Positions 19,149 through 27,986 of a DNA stretch of 64,000 nucleotides are shown in pieces. The position numbers and the translations under genes are program-made. The notes beneath the pieces are model-generated. The model did not search any database. It saw only the letters and a list, made by a program, of their open reading frames with translations, and was not told the DNA's origin. Source of the DNA: Enterobacter sp. Bisph1 (GTDB taxonomy: Bacteria > Pseudomonadota > Gammaproteobacteria > Enterobacterales > Enterobacteriaceae). The stretch is from positions 164,823 through 228,822 of the forward strand of contig NZ_JXAG01000047.1 of assembly GCF_000814905.1 (NCBI RefSeq), written 5' to 3'. The stretch's first letter is position 1, and every line of letters begins with the position of its first letter.

Positions 19149-19682
19149 TTATAATCCATTGGGGAAATAACGTAACGCATTATTATACAGCGCCGTTAAC
19201 CCATCTTCACCCTGAACAATATTTTTAATAGTTATGGTCTTGGAAGTCTTTAGCTCGATCCATTTGCTTAAGCCATAATTTTTGAGAACAAAGCTATCAG
19301 CGACGATCTGGGCCTGCTGTTCAAGTGGATATTGCGACAGCTTACGTCCATCTAATCTATAACCATAATCAGCATTCCAGCTAAAGAGTCCCCTAAGTCT
19401 TACATGCATACCACGAGCACGTTGCCAAACGTGGGTCATCTCATGAATAAACAAATGCTGCAGGTCTATTTTTTCTTGTGAAAAATCCTTTCGATACCAA
19501 TCTCGGAAATAAATTTCTCCGTTAGGTGACATAGCATATTCTTTGTTTTGCAGGCCAAAAGGTAAATAACTGTCATGATGAATCCAAACAGTATGATAAT
19601 TTATTGAATTACCAAACACTGACTTTGCAAGACGTAATTCACCTGAAGTTAATAGCCTCGTTTCACCTTCATTATCCGCCAT
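19149..19682 (-). CDS. Free-standing HExxH protein of the Vgr/Rhs-associated family
   Basis: A 177-residue protein without signal peptide or membrane segment. It holds a zinc-metallopeptidase motif H80-E-M-T-H84 inside LFIHEMTHVWQRARG. A later acidic helix (QYPLEQQAQIVADSF, about residues 117-131) could supply the third zinc ligand. The surrounding sequence (LTSGELRLAKSVFG, MSPNGEIYF) is like proteins found after vgrG or fused to Rhs/VgrG C-termini in enterobacteria ('vgr related'). It is immediately upstream of a lipoprotein gene. Base composition is visibly more AT-rich than gor or aguA nearby, suggesting acquisition. No vgrG or PAAR gene is adjacent; the window's only vgrG is 16 kb away. 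A peptidase or peptidoglycan-active toxin is inferred. Confidence 0.65.
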   Translation of the reverse strand: MADNEGETRLLTSGELRLAKSVFGNSINYHTVWIHHDSYLPFGLQNKEYAMSPNGEIYFRDWYRKDFSQEKIDLQHLFIHEMTHVWQRARGMHVRLRGLFSWNADYGYRLDGRKLSQYPLEQQAQIVADSFVLKNYGLSKWIELKTSKTITIKNIVQGEDGLTALYNNALRYFPNGL

Positions 19683-19941
19683 AATATCTGCCTAAATTAA
19701 TACGTAAAAATGAATTAATAACTGCTATTTACCAGCGCAGTTTCCCGAGAAACTCTTAAAAACACTATTTATATAAATTTTGCTTCACACAGGCATTAAG
19801 AATATTCCTATTACATACACCCCCTACCAGAAATAACTGCTTAAAAGCATTAGCAAAAATTATAATTTCAGACCAGCGTAAAAATCGGCTTCAAAAGTAC
19901 AACACAACGAACAGGCCGAGAAATGGAGATACCTTATCCTA

Positions 19942-20838
19942 TTAAATCTTCGCCGCCTTCAGTTCATCAATCAGCCACCGCACCGCAGGTTGATAGTCAA
20001 ATAACCGATGGGTGAGCAACAGCAAATTATATTCCGGCGCGCCTTCCGGCAACTGCATTATGCGCAACGGCAGCATCTGCGCCAGCTCCTGGGCAATACG
20101 AAACGGTACGCACATCAAATACCCTGTCGCCACCGCCACGCGCCCGCCGACGGCGTAGCTTTGCACCACCGTTGCCAGCGGGCGATAGAGATGCTGCTCC
20201 AGCAGCCAGCCGTCGATATGATCCGCGCCCGAACTCACCGCCGGTAAATGGATTTGCGCCTCGCTCACCAGGTGCCGCATCGTTAACTGTTCCGGCAAAT
20301 CCGTGCGCTCAACGGAAGCGATAGCGACAAAGCGATCAGAAACCAGTTTGTGCTTATTAAAGTAGTGGGGAATATGCTGCACGTTATCGACGCCGATAAA
20401 GGCATCCAGCTGCCCCTGCTCCACCCGCTCGACCTTGATGGTTTCCGAGAGAATATCCACCGACAGGCGGACATTCGGCGCAACGGTTTTAAAGCGGGCG
20501 GTGAGCACCGGCATAAACATAAATTCGAAATAGTCTACCGCGCCGATATAGAAGGTATGCGCATCGCGCAGCGGATCGAAATGGCTCGGCCCGCGCGTGG
20601 CGGTATCCAGCTTACTCAGCGCACTCTCTATTACCGGAATCATCATTGCCGCATAGGGCGTTGGCTCCATGCCGTTGCGCGTGCGGATAAACATCTCATC
20701 TTTCAGCTGCTCGCGCAGGCGATTGAGCGCATGGCTAAAGGCGGATTGCGACAGATTGGCGCGCTGCGCCGCACGGGTCACGCTTTTCTCTTTCGCCAGA
20801 ATCGGCACCAGCCGTAACAGATTAAGGTCAATCACCAC
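19942..20838 (-). CDS. LysR-type regulator, divergent from aguBA
   Basis: A 298-residue transcription factor with the N-terminal winged helix-turn-helix of the LysR family (SVTRAAQRANLSQSAFSHALNRLRE, about residues 19-43) and a C-terminal effector-binding domain. The start is a GTG at 20838 (a second GTG follows directly) with AGGA 6 bases upstream. It is divergent from aguB with a 131-base gap containing palindromic TATGCAT elements, the usual layout when a LysR protein controls its neighbour. The probable ligand is therefore agmatine or N-carbamoylputrescine, by position only; the Pseudomonas AguR regulator belongs to the TetR family instead. Confidence 0.85.
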   Translation of the reverse strand: MVIDLNLLRLVPILAKEKSVTRAAQRANLSQSAFSHALNRLREQLKDEMFIRTRNGMEPTPYAAMMIPVIESALSKLDTATRGPSHFDPLRDAHTFYIGAVDYFEFMFMPVLTARFKTVAPNVRLSVDILSETIKVERVEQGQLDAFIGVDNVQHIPHYFNKHKLVSDRFVAIASVERTDLPEQLTMRHLVSEAQIHLPAVSSGADHIDGWLLEQHLYRPLATVVQSYAVGGRVAVATGYLMCVPFRIAQELAQMLPLRIMQLPEGAPEYNLLLLTHRLFDYQPAVRWLIDELKAAKI

Positions 20839-20886
20839 TATGCATCCTGTTCATGTTTTCATGATAACAATACATTTTATGCATAA
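20839..20886. promoter_or_regulatory. Candidate LysR operator between the regulator gene and aguB
   Basis: TATGCAT occurs at 20839-20845 and again at 20878-20884, the latter inside the 10-base palindrome TTATGCATAA (20877-20886). The 39-base spacing places the copies on a similar helix face, typical of LysR activation sites. The binding role is inferred. Confidence 0.4.
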
Positions 20887-20969
20887 CGCTTTTCGTTGCT
20901 ATAGTTTGCAGCAAAATGAGTGCTGTTAATTTGCACTGCCTGAACCGCGAACCACGGGAGAGTTTGTTT

Positions 20970-21854
20970 ATGAGAAATGTCACAGTCGCCGCAACGCAAA
21001 TGGCCTGTAGCTGGGATCTGGAGAAAAACATTCAGAACGCTGAACGTCTGGTGCGTGAAGCCCATAGCAAAGGCGCGCAGGTGATCCTGATTCAGGAGCT
21101 GTTCGCCGCGCCTTACTTCTGCATCGATCAGAGCCCGGAACACTATGCGCTGGCGCAGGAAGTGGCAAATAGCCCGCTGATTAAACACTTCTCGGCGCTG
21201 GCCAAAGAATTGGAAGTGGTGCTGCCCCTGAGCCTGTTTGAAAAGGCCAACAACGCTTACTACAACTCGCTGGTGATGATTGATGCCGACGGCAGCGTGC
21301 TTGACACCTACCGTAAAACCCATATTCCGAACGGCCCGGCTTACCAGGAAAAACAGTTCTTTATCCCTGGCGACACCGGCTTCAAGGTATGGAACACCCG
21401 CTATGCGAAAATCGGTGTCGGCATCTGCTGGGATCAGTGGTTCCCGGAAACCGCCCGCGTGCTGGCGCTGCAGGGGGCAGAAATTCTGTTCTATCCGACC
21501 GCGATCGGGTCAGAACCGGCGTACCCGGATATCGACAGCCAGCCGCACTGGACCCGCGTACAGCAGGGCCATGCAGCAGCCAACCTGATCCCGGTGATTG
21601 CCTCTAACCGTATCGGCACCGAAGCCAGCAAATATATTGATGGCCTGGAGATGACCTTCTACGGTTCGTCGTTTATTGCCGATCAGACCGGTGCGCTGGT
21701 TGAGCAGGCGAACAAAACCGACGAAGCGGTGCTGGTGCACACCTTCGATCTGGACGCCATTGCTGCCCAGCGTGCTTCCTGGGGTCTGTTCCGCGATCGT
21801 CGCCCGAATATGTACGGCGCGCTTGCCACCTCCGACGGCAGCGTAAGGAGCTAA
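20970..21854 (+). CDS. aguB: N-carbamoylputrescine amidase
   Basis: A nitrilase-superfamily enzyme of 294 residues that converts N-carbamoylputrescine to putrescine, CO2 and ammonia. The Glu-Lys-Cys triad is visible: E in LIQELFAAPYF, K in YRKTHIPNG and the catalytic Cys in GVGICWDQWFPE. The start at 20970 (MRNVTVAATQMACSW) has GGGAG upstream; the upstream in-frame ATG at 20916 lies in the regulatory region. aguA begins 3 bases after the stop, so the two form an operon for putrescine production from agmatine. E. coli K-12 lacks this pair. Confidence 0.95.
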   Translation: MRNVTVAATQMACSWDLEKNIQNAERLVREAHSKGAQVILIQELFAAPYFCIDQSPEHYALAQEVANSPLIKHFSALAKELEVVLPLSLFEKANNAYYNSLVMIDADGSVLDTYRKTHIPNGPAYQEKQFFIPGDTGFKVWNTRYAKIGVGICWDQWFPETARVLALQGAEILFYPTAIGSEPAYPDIDSQPHWTRVQQGHAAANLIPVIASNRIGTEASKYIDGLEMTFYGSSFIADQTGALVEQANKTDEAVLVHTFDLDAIAAQRASWGLFRDRRPNMYGALATSDGSVRS

Positions 21855-21857
21855 GGA

Positions 21858-22940
21858 ATGGTACAGCTGACCACGCCGGTAAAAGACGGCTTCGCTATGC
21901 CGGCAGAGTGGGCACCGCATCAGGCGGTGTGGATGATTTGGCCCTACCGCACGGATAACTGGCGCGCCGACGCCGCACCGGCACAGCAGGCGTTTGCCGC
22001 TGTTGCCGGGGCTATTTCCCGTAATACGCCGGTGATTATGGGCGTGCCTGCCGCCGAAATGGCAAAAGCGCGCGCCGCCATGCCTGCGCAGGTGACGCTG
22101 GTGGAGATGGAAAGCGACGATGCCTGGATGCGCGACACCGGCCCGACGGTGGTTGTCAATCAGGCCGGTGAACAGCGTGGCATCAGCTGGACATTTAACG
22201 CCTGGGGCGGGCTGAACGGCGGGCTTTACGCCAGCTGGGATCGCGATCAGCTCGTTGCCGAACAGGTGGCGAAATATCACCATCTGCCCTGCTATCACAC
22301 CGATCTGGTGCTGGAAGGCGGTTCCATTCATGTCGATGGCGAAGGCACATTGCTGACCACCGCCGAATGTTTGCTGAACCCGAACCGCAATCCGCATTTA
22401 AACAAAGCGCAGATTGAGCAGCAGCTGCGTGATTACCTGGGCGTGTCGCAGATTATCTGGTTGGCGGAAGGAGTGTTTAATGACGAAACCGACGGTCACA
22501 TCGATAACATGTGCTGTTTCGTCCGCCCCGGCGAAGTCGCGCTGCACTGGACGGACGATCAAAACGATCCGCAATATGCGCGCTCCGTTGCGGCATTAGC
22601 GGTGCTGGAAAACAGTAAAGACGCGCAGGGCCGCCCGCTGAAAGTGTGGAAAATGCCCTCGCCGCCGCCGCTGTTCGCCAGCGCCGAAGAGACCAGTGAT
22701 GTTGAAAAAGGCACGGCGATTGAGCGTCAGGAAGGCAATCGCCTGGCCGGCTCCTATGTAAACTATCTGGTCAGCAATCAGCAGATTATCTATCCGCTGC
22801 TGGATGCCGCGACCGATGGCCTAGCCGAGGCGCTGTTTAAAGAGATGTACCCGGATTTCATTATCACCGGCGTTCCGGCGCGTGAAATTCTGCTGGGCGG
22901 CGGAAATATCCACTGCATTACCCAGCAAATTCCCCGCTAA
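21858..22940 (+). CDS. aguA: Agmatine deiminase
   Basis: A 360-residue guanidino-modifying enzyme that hydrolyses agmatine to N-carbamoylputrescine and ammonia. The N-terminal [16 protein letters not shown], the motif [11 protein letters not shown], the catalytic His in the [12 protein letters not shown] region and the terminal nucleophile Cys in [11 protein letters not shown] are all present. It is translated from an ATG 3 bases after aguB with AGGAGCTAAGGA upstream, and ends in a terminator. Together with AguB it gives an arginine-decarboxylase-dependent putrescine route. Confidence 0.96.
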   Translation: MVQLTTPVKDGFAMPAEWAPHQAVWMIWPYRTDNWRADAAPAQQAFAAVAGAISRNTPVIMGVPAAEMAKARAAMPAQVTLVEMESDDAWMRDTGPTVVVNQAGEQRGISWTFNAWGGLNGGLYASWDRDQLVAEQVAKYHHLPCYHTDLVLEGGSIHVDGEGTLLTTAECLLNPNRNPHLNKAQIEQQLRDYLGVSQIIWLAEGVFNDETDGHIDNMCCFVRPGEVALHWTDDQNDPQYARSVAALAVLENSKDAQGRPLKVWKMPSPPPLFASAEETSDVEKGTAIERQEGNRLAGSYVNYLVSNQQIIYPLLDAATDGLAEALFKEMYPDFIITGVPAREILLGGGNIHCITQQIPR

Positions 22941-22946
22941 ATAATT

Positions 22947-22974
22947 ACCGGCGGCTCGCGTCGCCGGTTTTTTC
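22947..22974 (+). terminator. aguBA terminator
   Basis: ACCGGCG (22947-22953) pairs with CGCCGGT (22962-22968), followed by TTTTT. Confidence 0.88.
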
Positions 22975-23512
22975 ACAACGCAAATATATCGCGCGTCGCA
23001 TTTAGATAAGACCGCACCCTGCGCGGTGGCCTTAAACGCTGTAGTTGAGGCCTGCTTAATCCCACTGCATCACCTTTTCCAGCACGCCGAAATGTGCGGT
23101 ATTTTTATCAACGTTACCCCGTGAAACAGTGCGTACAAAATATGGCCGCAGTAGCGTATGGCGGATACCGAGACATTGCTCTAACGTAATAGAGACGCAC
23201 GAAAATGGTTCATCTCAGTCGATACGGGAAAAGGAGGTTATTTTTCCACGTTGATGAGGTGCAGCCGGGGATTATTCACAAATCGTTGCAAACCGAATGC
23301 TCCTAAAGTTGCCGCTGCGTTACTATCGCAATTAAAGAACTTATACACTATTAATCAATAGGTTGTCGGTTTTCGCTTTGATCTTACCCAGCGTCAAAAC
23401 GTGATCGACCGCACACTTTATCTTTCACGGATTGAAGCGAATGACTATGCTTAATAGATAGCCGGGCAATACCCGTCATTTTTTTCGACGACATCCGGAG
23501 GCCAAAGTCCCT
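22975..23512. other. Intergenic region with a possible degraded ORF
   Basis: About 540 bases without an intact gene. On the minus strand a stretch of about 53 codons (23214 down to the TAA at 23056) is open and has protein-like composition (ending GVLEKVMQWD), but it has no start codon or ribosome site, and stops lie upstream in the same frame. It may be the 3' end of a lost gene; its family is not recognised. The last 60 bases before treF hold its ribosome site (CCGGAGG). Confidence 0.4.
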
Positions 23513-25153
23513 ATGTTCAACCAGAAACTACAAAGCGCTGAGTTCCTTAGAGAGGAAGAGATGCTCTACGAAACCGATCCGTGCGAGTTAAAACTGGATG
23601 AAATGATCGAGGCGGAACCGGAGCCGGAGATGATCGAGGGGCTGCCTGCGTCCGATGCGCTGACCCCTGCCGATCGTTATCTCGAACTGTTTGAACACGT
23701 GCAGTCATCGCGTATTTTTGCTGACAGTAAAACGTTCCCTGACTGTGCGCCGAAAATGGATCCCCTCGATATTCTGATTCGCTATCGGAAGATAAAACGC
23801 AAGCCGGAATTCGACCTGCGCCAGTTTATCAAGGCGCATTTCTGGATGCCGAAAGACTACTCCAAAGAGTATGTCTCTAACCCGGACAGCACTCTTAAAG
23901 AGCACATCGACCAGCTGTGGCCGATTCTCACCCGTGAGCCGCAGGATCATATCCCGTGGTCGTCTCTGCTGGCGCTGCCGCAGGCCTATATTGTGCCCGG
24001 TGGACGCTTTCGCGAGACTTACTATTGGGACTCCTACTTCACCATGTTGGGGCTGGCGGAGAGCGGACGCGACGATCTGCTGCGCTGTATGGCGGATAAC
24101 TTCGCCTGGATGATTGAGCGTTACGGCCATATCCCGAACGGCAACCGTACTTATTATTTAAGCCGCTCGCAGCCGCCGGTGTTCGCACTGATGGTCGAGC
24201 TGTTTGAAGAGGATGGCGTGCGTGGCGCGCGGCGCTACCTCGATCACTTGCTGATGGAATACGCCTTCTGGATGGATGGCGCGGAATCCCTCTCCCTGAA
24301 CCAGGCGTATCGTCACGTGGTGCGTATGCCGGACGGCTCGCTGCTCAACCGCTACTGGGACGATCGCGATACGCCGCGCGATGAATCCTGGCTTGAAGAC
24401 GTGGAAACCGCCCGTCACTCCTCGCGCCCTGCCAGCGAAGTTTATCGTGATCTGCGCGCCGGTGCGGCGTCCGGCTGGGACTACTCATCGCGCTGGCTGC
24501 GCGATGCGCAGCGGCTGGCGAGTATTCGTACCACGCAGTTTATCCCCATCGATTTGAACGCGTTTCTGTTTAAACTGGAGTGCGCCATCGCCAATATTTC
24601 CGGGCTGAAGGGCGACCGGGAACGGGAAGCGCAGTTCCGCCAAAAATCGGGCGAGCGCCGCGCGGCAGTAAACCGCTATTTGTGGGATGAGGAAAATGGC
24701 TGTTTCCGCGATTACGACTGGCGTCGCGAACAGATGGCGCTGTTCTCCGCGGCCAGTATCGTGCCGCTGTATGTTGGTATGGCGACCCACGAACAGGCAG
24801 AACGGCTGGCGGAAGCGGTGAAAACGCGTCTGCTGACGCCCGGCGGTATTCTGGCAACGGAATATGAAACCAGCGAACAGTGGGATAAACCTAACGGCTG
24901 GGCACCGCTGCAGTGGATGGCGATTCAGGGCTTTAAAATGTACGGCAACGATTCGCTGGGCAATGAAATCGCCCACAGCTGGCTGCAAACGGTCAATCAC
25001 TATTATCAGCAGCACCATAAGCTGATTGAGAAGTACCATATTGCCAGCAGTACGCCGCGTGAAGGGGGTGGGGGCGAATATCCGTTGCAGGATGGCTTCG
25101 GCTGGACCAACGGCGTTGTCCGTCGCTTAATCGGCCTCTACGGCGAACCCTAA
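23513..25153 (+). CDS. treF: Cytoplasmic trehalase (GH37)
   Basis: A 546-residue enzyme that cleaves trehalose into two glucose molecules inside the cell. Both trehalase signatures are present: [15 protein letters not shown] at about residue 162 and [13 protein letters not shown] near residue 460, plus the glycine-rich [19 protein letters not shown] near the C-terminus. There is no signal peptide, which separates TreF from the periplasmic TreA. The acidic N-terminal extension (about residues 15-50, Glu-rich) is also seen in E. coli TreF. CGGAGG precedes the ATG at good spacing. Confidence 0.97.
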   Translation: MFNQKLQSAEFLREEEMLYETDPCELKLDEMIEAEPEPEMIEGLPASDALTPADRYLELFEHVQSSRIFADSKTFPDCAPKMDPLDILIRYRKIKRKPEFDLRQFIKAHFWMPKDYSKEYVSNPDSTLKEHIDQLWPILTREPQDHIPWSSLLALPQAYIVPGGRFRETYYWDSYFTMLGLAESGRDDLLRCMADNFAWMIERYGHIPNGNRTYYLSRSQPPVFALMVELFEEDGVRGARRYLDHLLMEYAFWMDGAESLSLNQAYRHVVRMPDGSLLNRYWDDRDTPRDESWLEDVETARHSSRPASEVYRDLRAGAASGWDYSSRWLRDAQRLASIRTTQFIPIDLNAFLFKLECAIANISGLKGDREREAQFRQKSGERRAAVNRYLWDEENGCFRDYDWRREQMALFSAASIVPLYVGMATHEQAERLAEAVKTRLLTPGGILATEYETSEQWDKPNGWAPLQWMAIQGFKMYGNDSLGNEIAHSWLQTVNHYYQQHHKLIEKYHIASSTPREGGGGEYPLQDGFGWTNGVVRRLIGLYGEP

Positions 25154-25159
25154 GCGCAA

Positions 25160-25183
25160 AGCCGGTGGCTTATCCCACCGGCT
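25160..25183. terminator. Hairpin between convergent treF and STY4199-like gene
   Basis: AGCCGGTGG (25160-25168) pairs with CCACCGGCT (25175-25183). Only short T-runs follow on either strand, so termination is likely but not certain. Confidence 0.6.
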
Positions 25184-25192
25184 ACCTGACGC

Positions 25193-26782
25193 TTAATCGA
25201 TAACGTCATAAATAGCGGTCTGAATATCCGACCACTTACGGTTTTCATCCGTAGGCTGGGCATCAAAACGCCGTTGCGCCTGTTCCATATCATAACGCTG
25301 ACGCTCAACCACCGGCTGCCGGGCGCAAAACGCGCGCAGGTAATCTCTGGTAATAGAAGTAAGCTGCTTGTTGTTAGAGACCATTTCATGGGTCAGCGTG
25401 GAAATAAACCGGCGGCACGGACGGTTTTCATCCATCTGCAGGCGGTAACGCAGCAGCAGATCCAGCACATCGTTATGCTCTTCTACCAACGCTTTTTCCG
25501 TCCACGACAGCTTCCAACTCATGCCGGTGCGTAAAAACAGCGACACCACGCGGGTATCGTTACGATCGATAGCCGAGCGGAAATTGTTCTCATCACGCGC
25601 CAGCCCCATGCTGCTCAACTCTTCCTTGGGCGACGGTTTTTCACGATCTTCGGCAATCGGCACGTTAACCCCCGCTTGCCGCGAGACCGACGCTGCGCCG
25701 CCGCTGGTAAACATCCAGAACGCGCCAATCACCATCAGCAGCACCATCACGCCGACCGCGCTCCAGAGCGCGCCAGAGAGCATCTGGTCACGCTCCTCAC
25801 GGCTGCGTACGTGGTGAGTGGTGGGTTTATCAATGCTTTCACCAATCGGCAGCGCATCCCCGCCGCCAGCCCGGTCTTTTTTACGCACCTGATCCCAGTA
25901 AGCGTCTAACTCCCCCCCGGCCTGCGTCAGCAGTTCATCGGGGTTTGTGCTGCTGCGTCCCTCTTCATAAGCACGCTGTACCGGCCCGCTGATTTGCGGA
26001 TAGTAGCTGTCGAGCAGCGCCAGTTCATTGGAGGTCAGCGGCTTGCCAGCGACCACATTCAGGCGTATCTGGCGTATATCATCGAGGAAGGTTTGCAGCG
26101 TCTTACGCGTATCGACAAACATTGTCAGCCCCGACGTCTCATTAAACAGACGCGCATAGTGCTGACTGAACTCTTTTTTATCTACCAGCAGCAATGCCAG
26201 CTCGCTAAAGCGCATCCCGCTTAATACGTCATTGCGATCGCCCAGCCGCAGCCAGCGCCGCACACGATCGGCACCAAACTGCGTCTTCAGATGATTACGC
26301 AGCCGTTCCGTATCCGGCCAGGCCTGCATTACCAGCGCTTTAATCATCGACTCCATGGCGCGTAACTGCTGCAGCCCATGGCGCTGCTGCGCATCATTCG
26401 ACGGCAGAACGGTATTGTAGGTCAGCAATTTTTGCTTCTGGCGCAGGTTCTCCAGCGCGCTGATAAAGCGTAGCGCGGCAATAAGCTGGTTTTCCGTCAC
26501 GTTCTGCCCGCTCTCATAATGAGGAACGAGCTGCTGCAGGTGACGAAGCTGTAGGGTGAACTGGGTTAATTCCGCATCGTTGAGTTTGAGTCGTTTAGCC
26601 ACCGCTCCCCAGCCACCCAGGCTAAGGCGCGCAACATCCAGTTGTTCCAAAAACCAGCGCGGGTCGTTACCTTCATCAAAATGCACATTCAGCAGCAATA
26701 AGATTTCGACGGACGCCTGGCGAATAATAGCAATGCTTTTTTCAAACTGTTCACCCGTGTTCAAGGGGGCAGAAAGTGTCAT
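25193..26782 (-). CDS. STY4199-family protein, single-pass membrane, putative HEPN
   Basis: A 529-residue protein resembling the STY4199 family described as HEPN-domain containing and found near treF in Salmonella and Klebsiella-type genomes. The N-terminal 300 residues are helical and soluble. One transmembrane helix lies at about residues 338-360 (LWSAVGVMVLLMVIGAFWMF), followed by a 170-residue C-terminal part rich in charged helices that resembles ankyrin-like repeats (NDTRVVSLFLRTGM, HNDVLDLLLRYRL). A possible HEPN RN-x3-H site at residues 183-188 reads RNDVLS, so the RNase His would be missing. Function is unknown. It occupies the place of yhjB in E. coli. Confidence 0.65.
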   Translation of the reverse strand: MTLSAPLNTGEQFEKSIAIIRQASVEILLLLNVHFDEGNDPRWFLEQLDVARLSLGGWGAVAKRLKLNDAELTQFTLQLRHLQQLVPHYESGQNVTENQLIAALRFISALENLRQKQKLLTYNTVLPSNDAQQRHGLQQLRAMESMIKALVMQAWPDTERLRNHLKTQFGADRVRRWLRLGDRNDVLSGMRFSELALLLVDKKEFSQHYARLFNETSGLTMFVDTRKTLQTFLDDIRQIRLNVVAGKPLTSNELALLDSYYPQISGPVQRAYEEGRSSTNPDELLTQAGGELDAYWDQVRKKDRAGGGDALPIGESIDKPTTHHVRSREERDQMLSGALWSAVGVMVLLMVIGAFWMFTSGGAASVSRQAGVNVPIAEDREKPSPKEELSSMGLARDENNFRSAIDRNDTRVVSLFLRTGMSWKLSWTEKALVEEHNDVLDLLLRYRLQMDENRPCRRFISTLTHEMVSNNKQLTSITRDYLRAFCARQPVVERQRYDMEQAQRRFDAQPTDENRKWSDIQTAIYDVID

Positions 26783-26937
26783 TATTTTCCTTAAAGTACA
26801 ACTGAAGAAACAATTAACTGGCTAAGGGGAGAGCCGTATTTTTTCTTTATTTATGAGTCACTAAAAGATAGCGCAGTTAAAGATTATTATCAGTGATAGC
26901 CCTTTCAAGCCACAAAAAAACGCAGGAGAGATTCACT

Positions 26938-27474
26938 TTGTTAATGCTTACAACCCCGCGACTAACCTGCTCGCCAATAACGGAAGCGGCGTGGCCGTTT
27001 TTTCTCTCCCTGCAGCAGCATCCCGACGTGATGCGCTATGTAGCCGACGCCCGCAGCGAACAGCAGATTCGCGAGGCCTTCGATTCGCGCCTGCCGCCCT
27101 GGACGCCCGGCAGCGCGCACTGGCTTTGCCTGCTGGTATGCGACAGGGCGACAAACGAACCGCTGGGCGTGACCGGTTATATTCACCGCGAGGATGATTG
27201 CGCCGAGGTGGGCTTCCTCTTCGCTGCGGCGGCGCAGGGCAAAGGTTACGGACAGGAGTCCCTCAGCGCGCTGTGTGACTATGCCTTCGGTGATGGCGGG
27301 ATCCGCAAACTGACCGCCACCGTGACGGCGGGCAATCTCGCGTCGAGAAACTTACTGGAAAAAACAGGGTTTATCCTTGAAGGCGAACTGCGTGAGGCTT
27401 ATTGGCTGGGTGGACGCTGGCATAACGACTGGCTGTTTGGCTTACTGCACCAAGAATATGACGAAAAACGCTAA
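26938..27474 (+). CDS. GNAT family N-acetyltransferase (RimJ/RimL type)
   Basis: About 178 residues with the complete GNAT fold. The acetyl-CoA loop AAAQGKGYGQESL (Q-x2-G-x-G) is near residue 105 and the second motif NLASRNLLEKTGFILEGELREA follows. Acetylation of protein N-termini, amino acids or an amine is expected; the substrate is unknown. The start is uncertain: the TTG at 26938 lies 9 bases after AGGAG, while the in-frame ATG at 26944 lies 15 bases after it, so the TTG fits the ribosome site better. An ATG at 26893 precedes the ribosome site and is unlikely. Confidence 0.82.
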   Translation: MLMLTTPRLTCSPITEAAWPFFLSLQQHPDVMRYVADARSEQQIREAFDSRLPPWTPGSAHWLCLLVCDRATNEPLGVTGYIHREDDCAEVGFLFAAAAQGKGYGQESLSALCDYAFGDGGIRKLTATVTAGNLASRNLLEKTGFILEGELREAYWLGGRWHNDWLFGLLHQEYDEKR

Positions 27475-27543
27475 TTCGTCAGCATACTTTGCTCTGCTCT
27501 GCCAGGCTTAAAGACGTGTTCCGGCAATCATTCAGGAGAAGTA

Positions 27544-27942
27544 ATGAAGAAGATACTATTTGCCGCTGGCCTGGCGGCCCTGTTCTCCGTCACGGCATTT
27601 GCAGAGGATGCCCCGGGTCTGAAAGCAGACAAAGCCCCACCGCCGCCGCATAAAATGGATGATGGCTATCGCGGCATGGAAGATGCGCGCACCATGACCA
27701 TTAAACAGGCGAAAGGGCTACATGATGGCGCGTCCGTCTCCCTGCGTGGCAACCTGGTAGAGAAAGAGAGTGGCGATCTGTATATGTTTCGCGACAAAAC
27801 CGACCAGATTCAGGTCTATATCCCGATGGCGATGTTCGAAGGCAAATCCGTCTCGCCGGATGAACTGGTCGGGATTAGCGGCTCGCTGGATAAAAAACAG
27901 CAGCAGGCACGCGTGCGCGTCACCCATTTCCAGAAAGAGTAA
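27544..27942 (+). CDS. YgiW/YdeI-type periplasmic OB-fold stress protein
   Basis: A 132-residue exported protein with a signal peptide (about residues 1-20, cleavage after AFA). The mature part has a proline-rich linker (APPPPHK) and then the bacterial OB-fold of the NirD/YgiW/YdeI family (TMTIKQAKGLHDGASVSLRGNL, YMFRDKTDQIQVYIP). Relatives in E. coli and Salmonella help resist peroxide, cadmium and cationic peptides. CAGGAGAAGTA lies just before the ATG. It appears to be a separate unit from the upstream acetyltransferase. Which paralogue it corresponds to cannot be said. Confidence 0.85.
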   Translation: MKKILFAAGLAALFSVTAFAEDAPGLKADKAPPPPHKMDDGYRGMEDARTMTIKQAKGLHDGASVSLRGNLVEKESGDLYMFRDKTDQIQVYIPMAMFEGKSVSPDELVGISGSLDKKQQQARVRVTHFQKE

Positions 27943-27986
27943 CGGCTTCGCGCCCGGGGTGAAACATCTGCCGGGCGCAGTAGGTT

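Noticed and set aside
21510..22397. 295-codon minus-strand frame across aguB-aguA
   Set aside because: Antisense to two certain genes, with no start signal or family resemblance.
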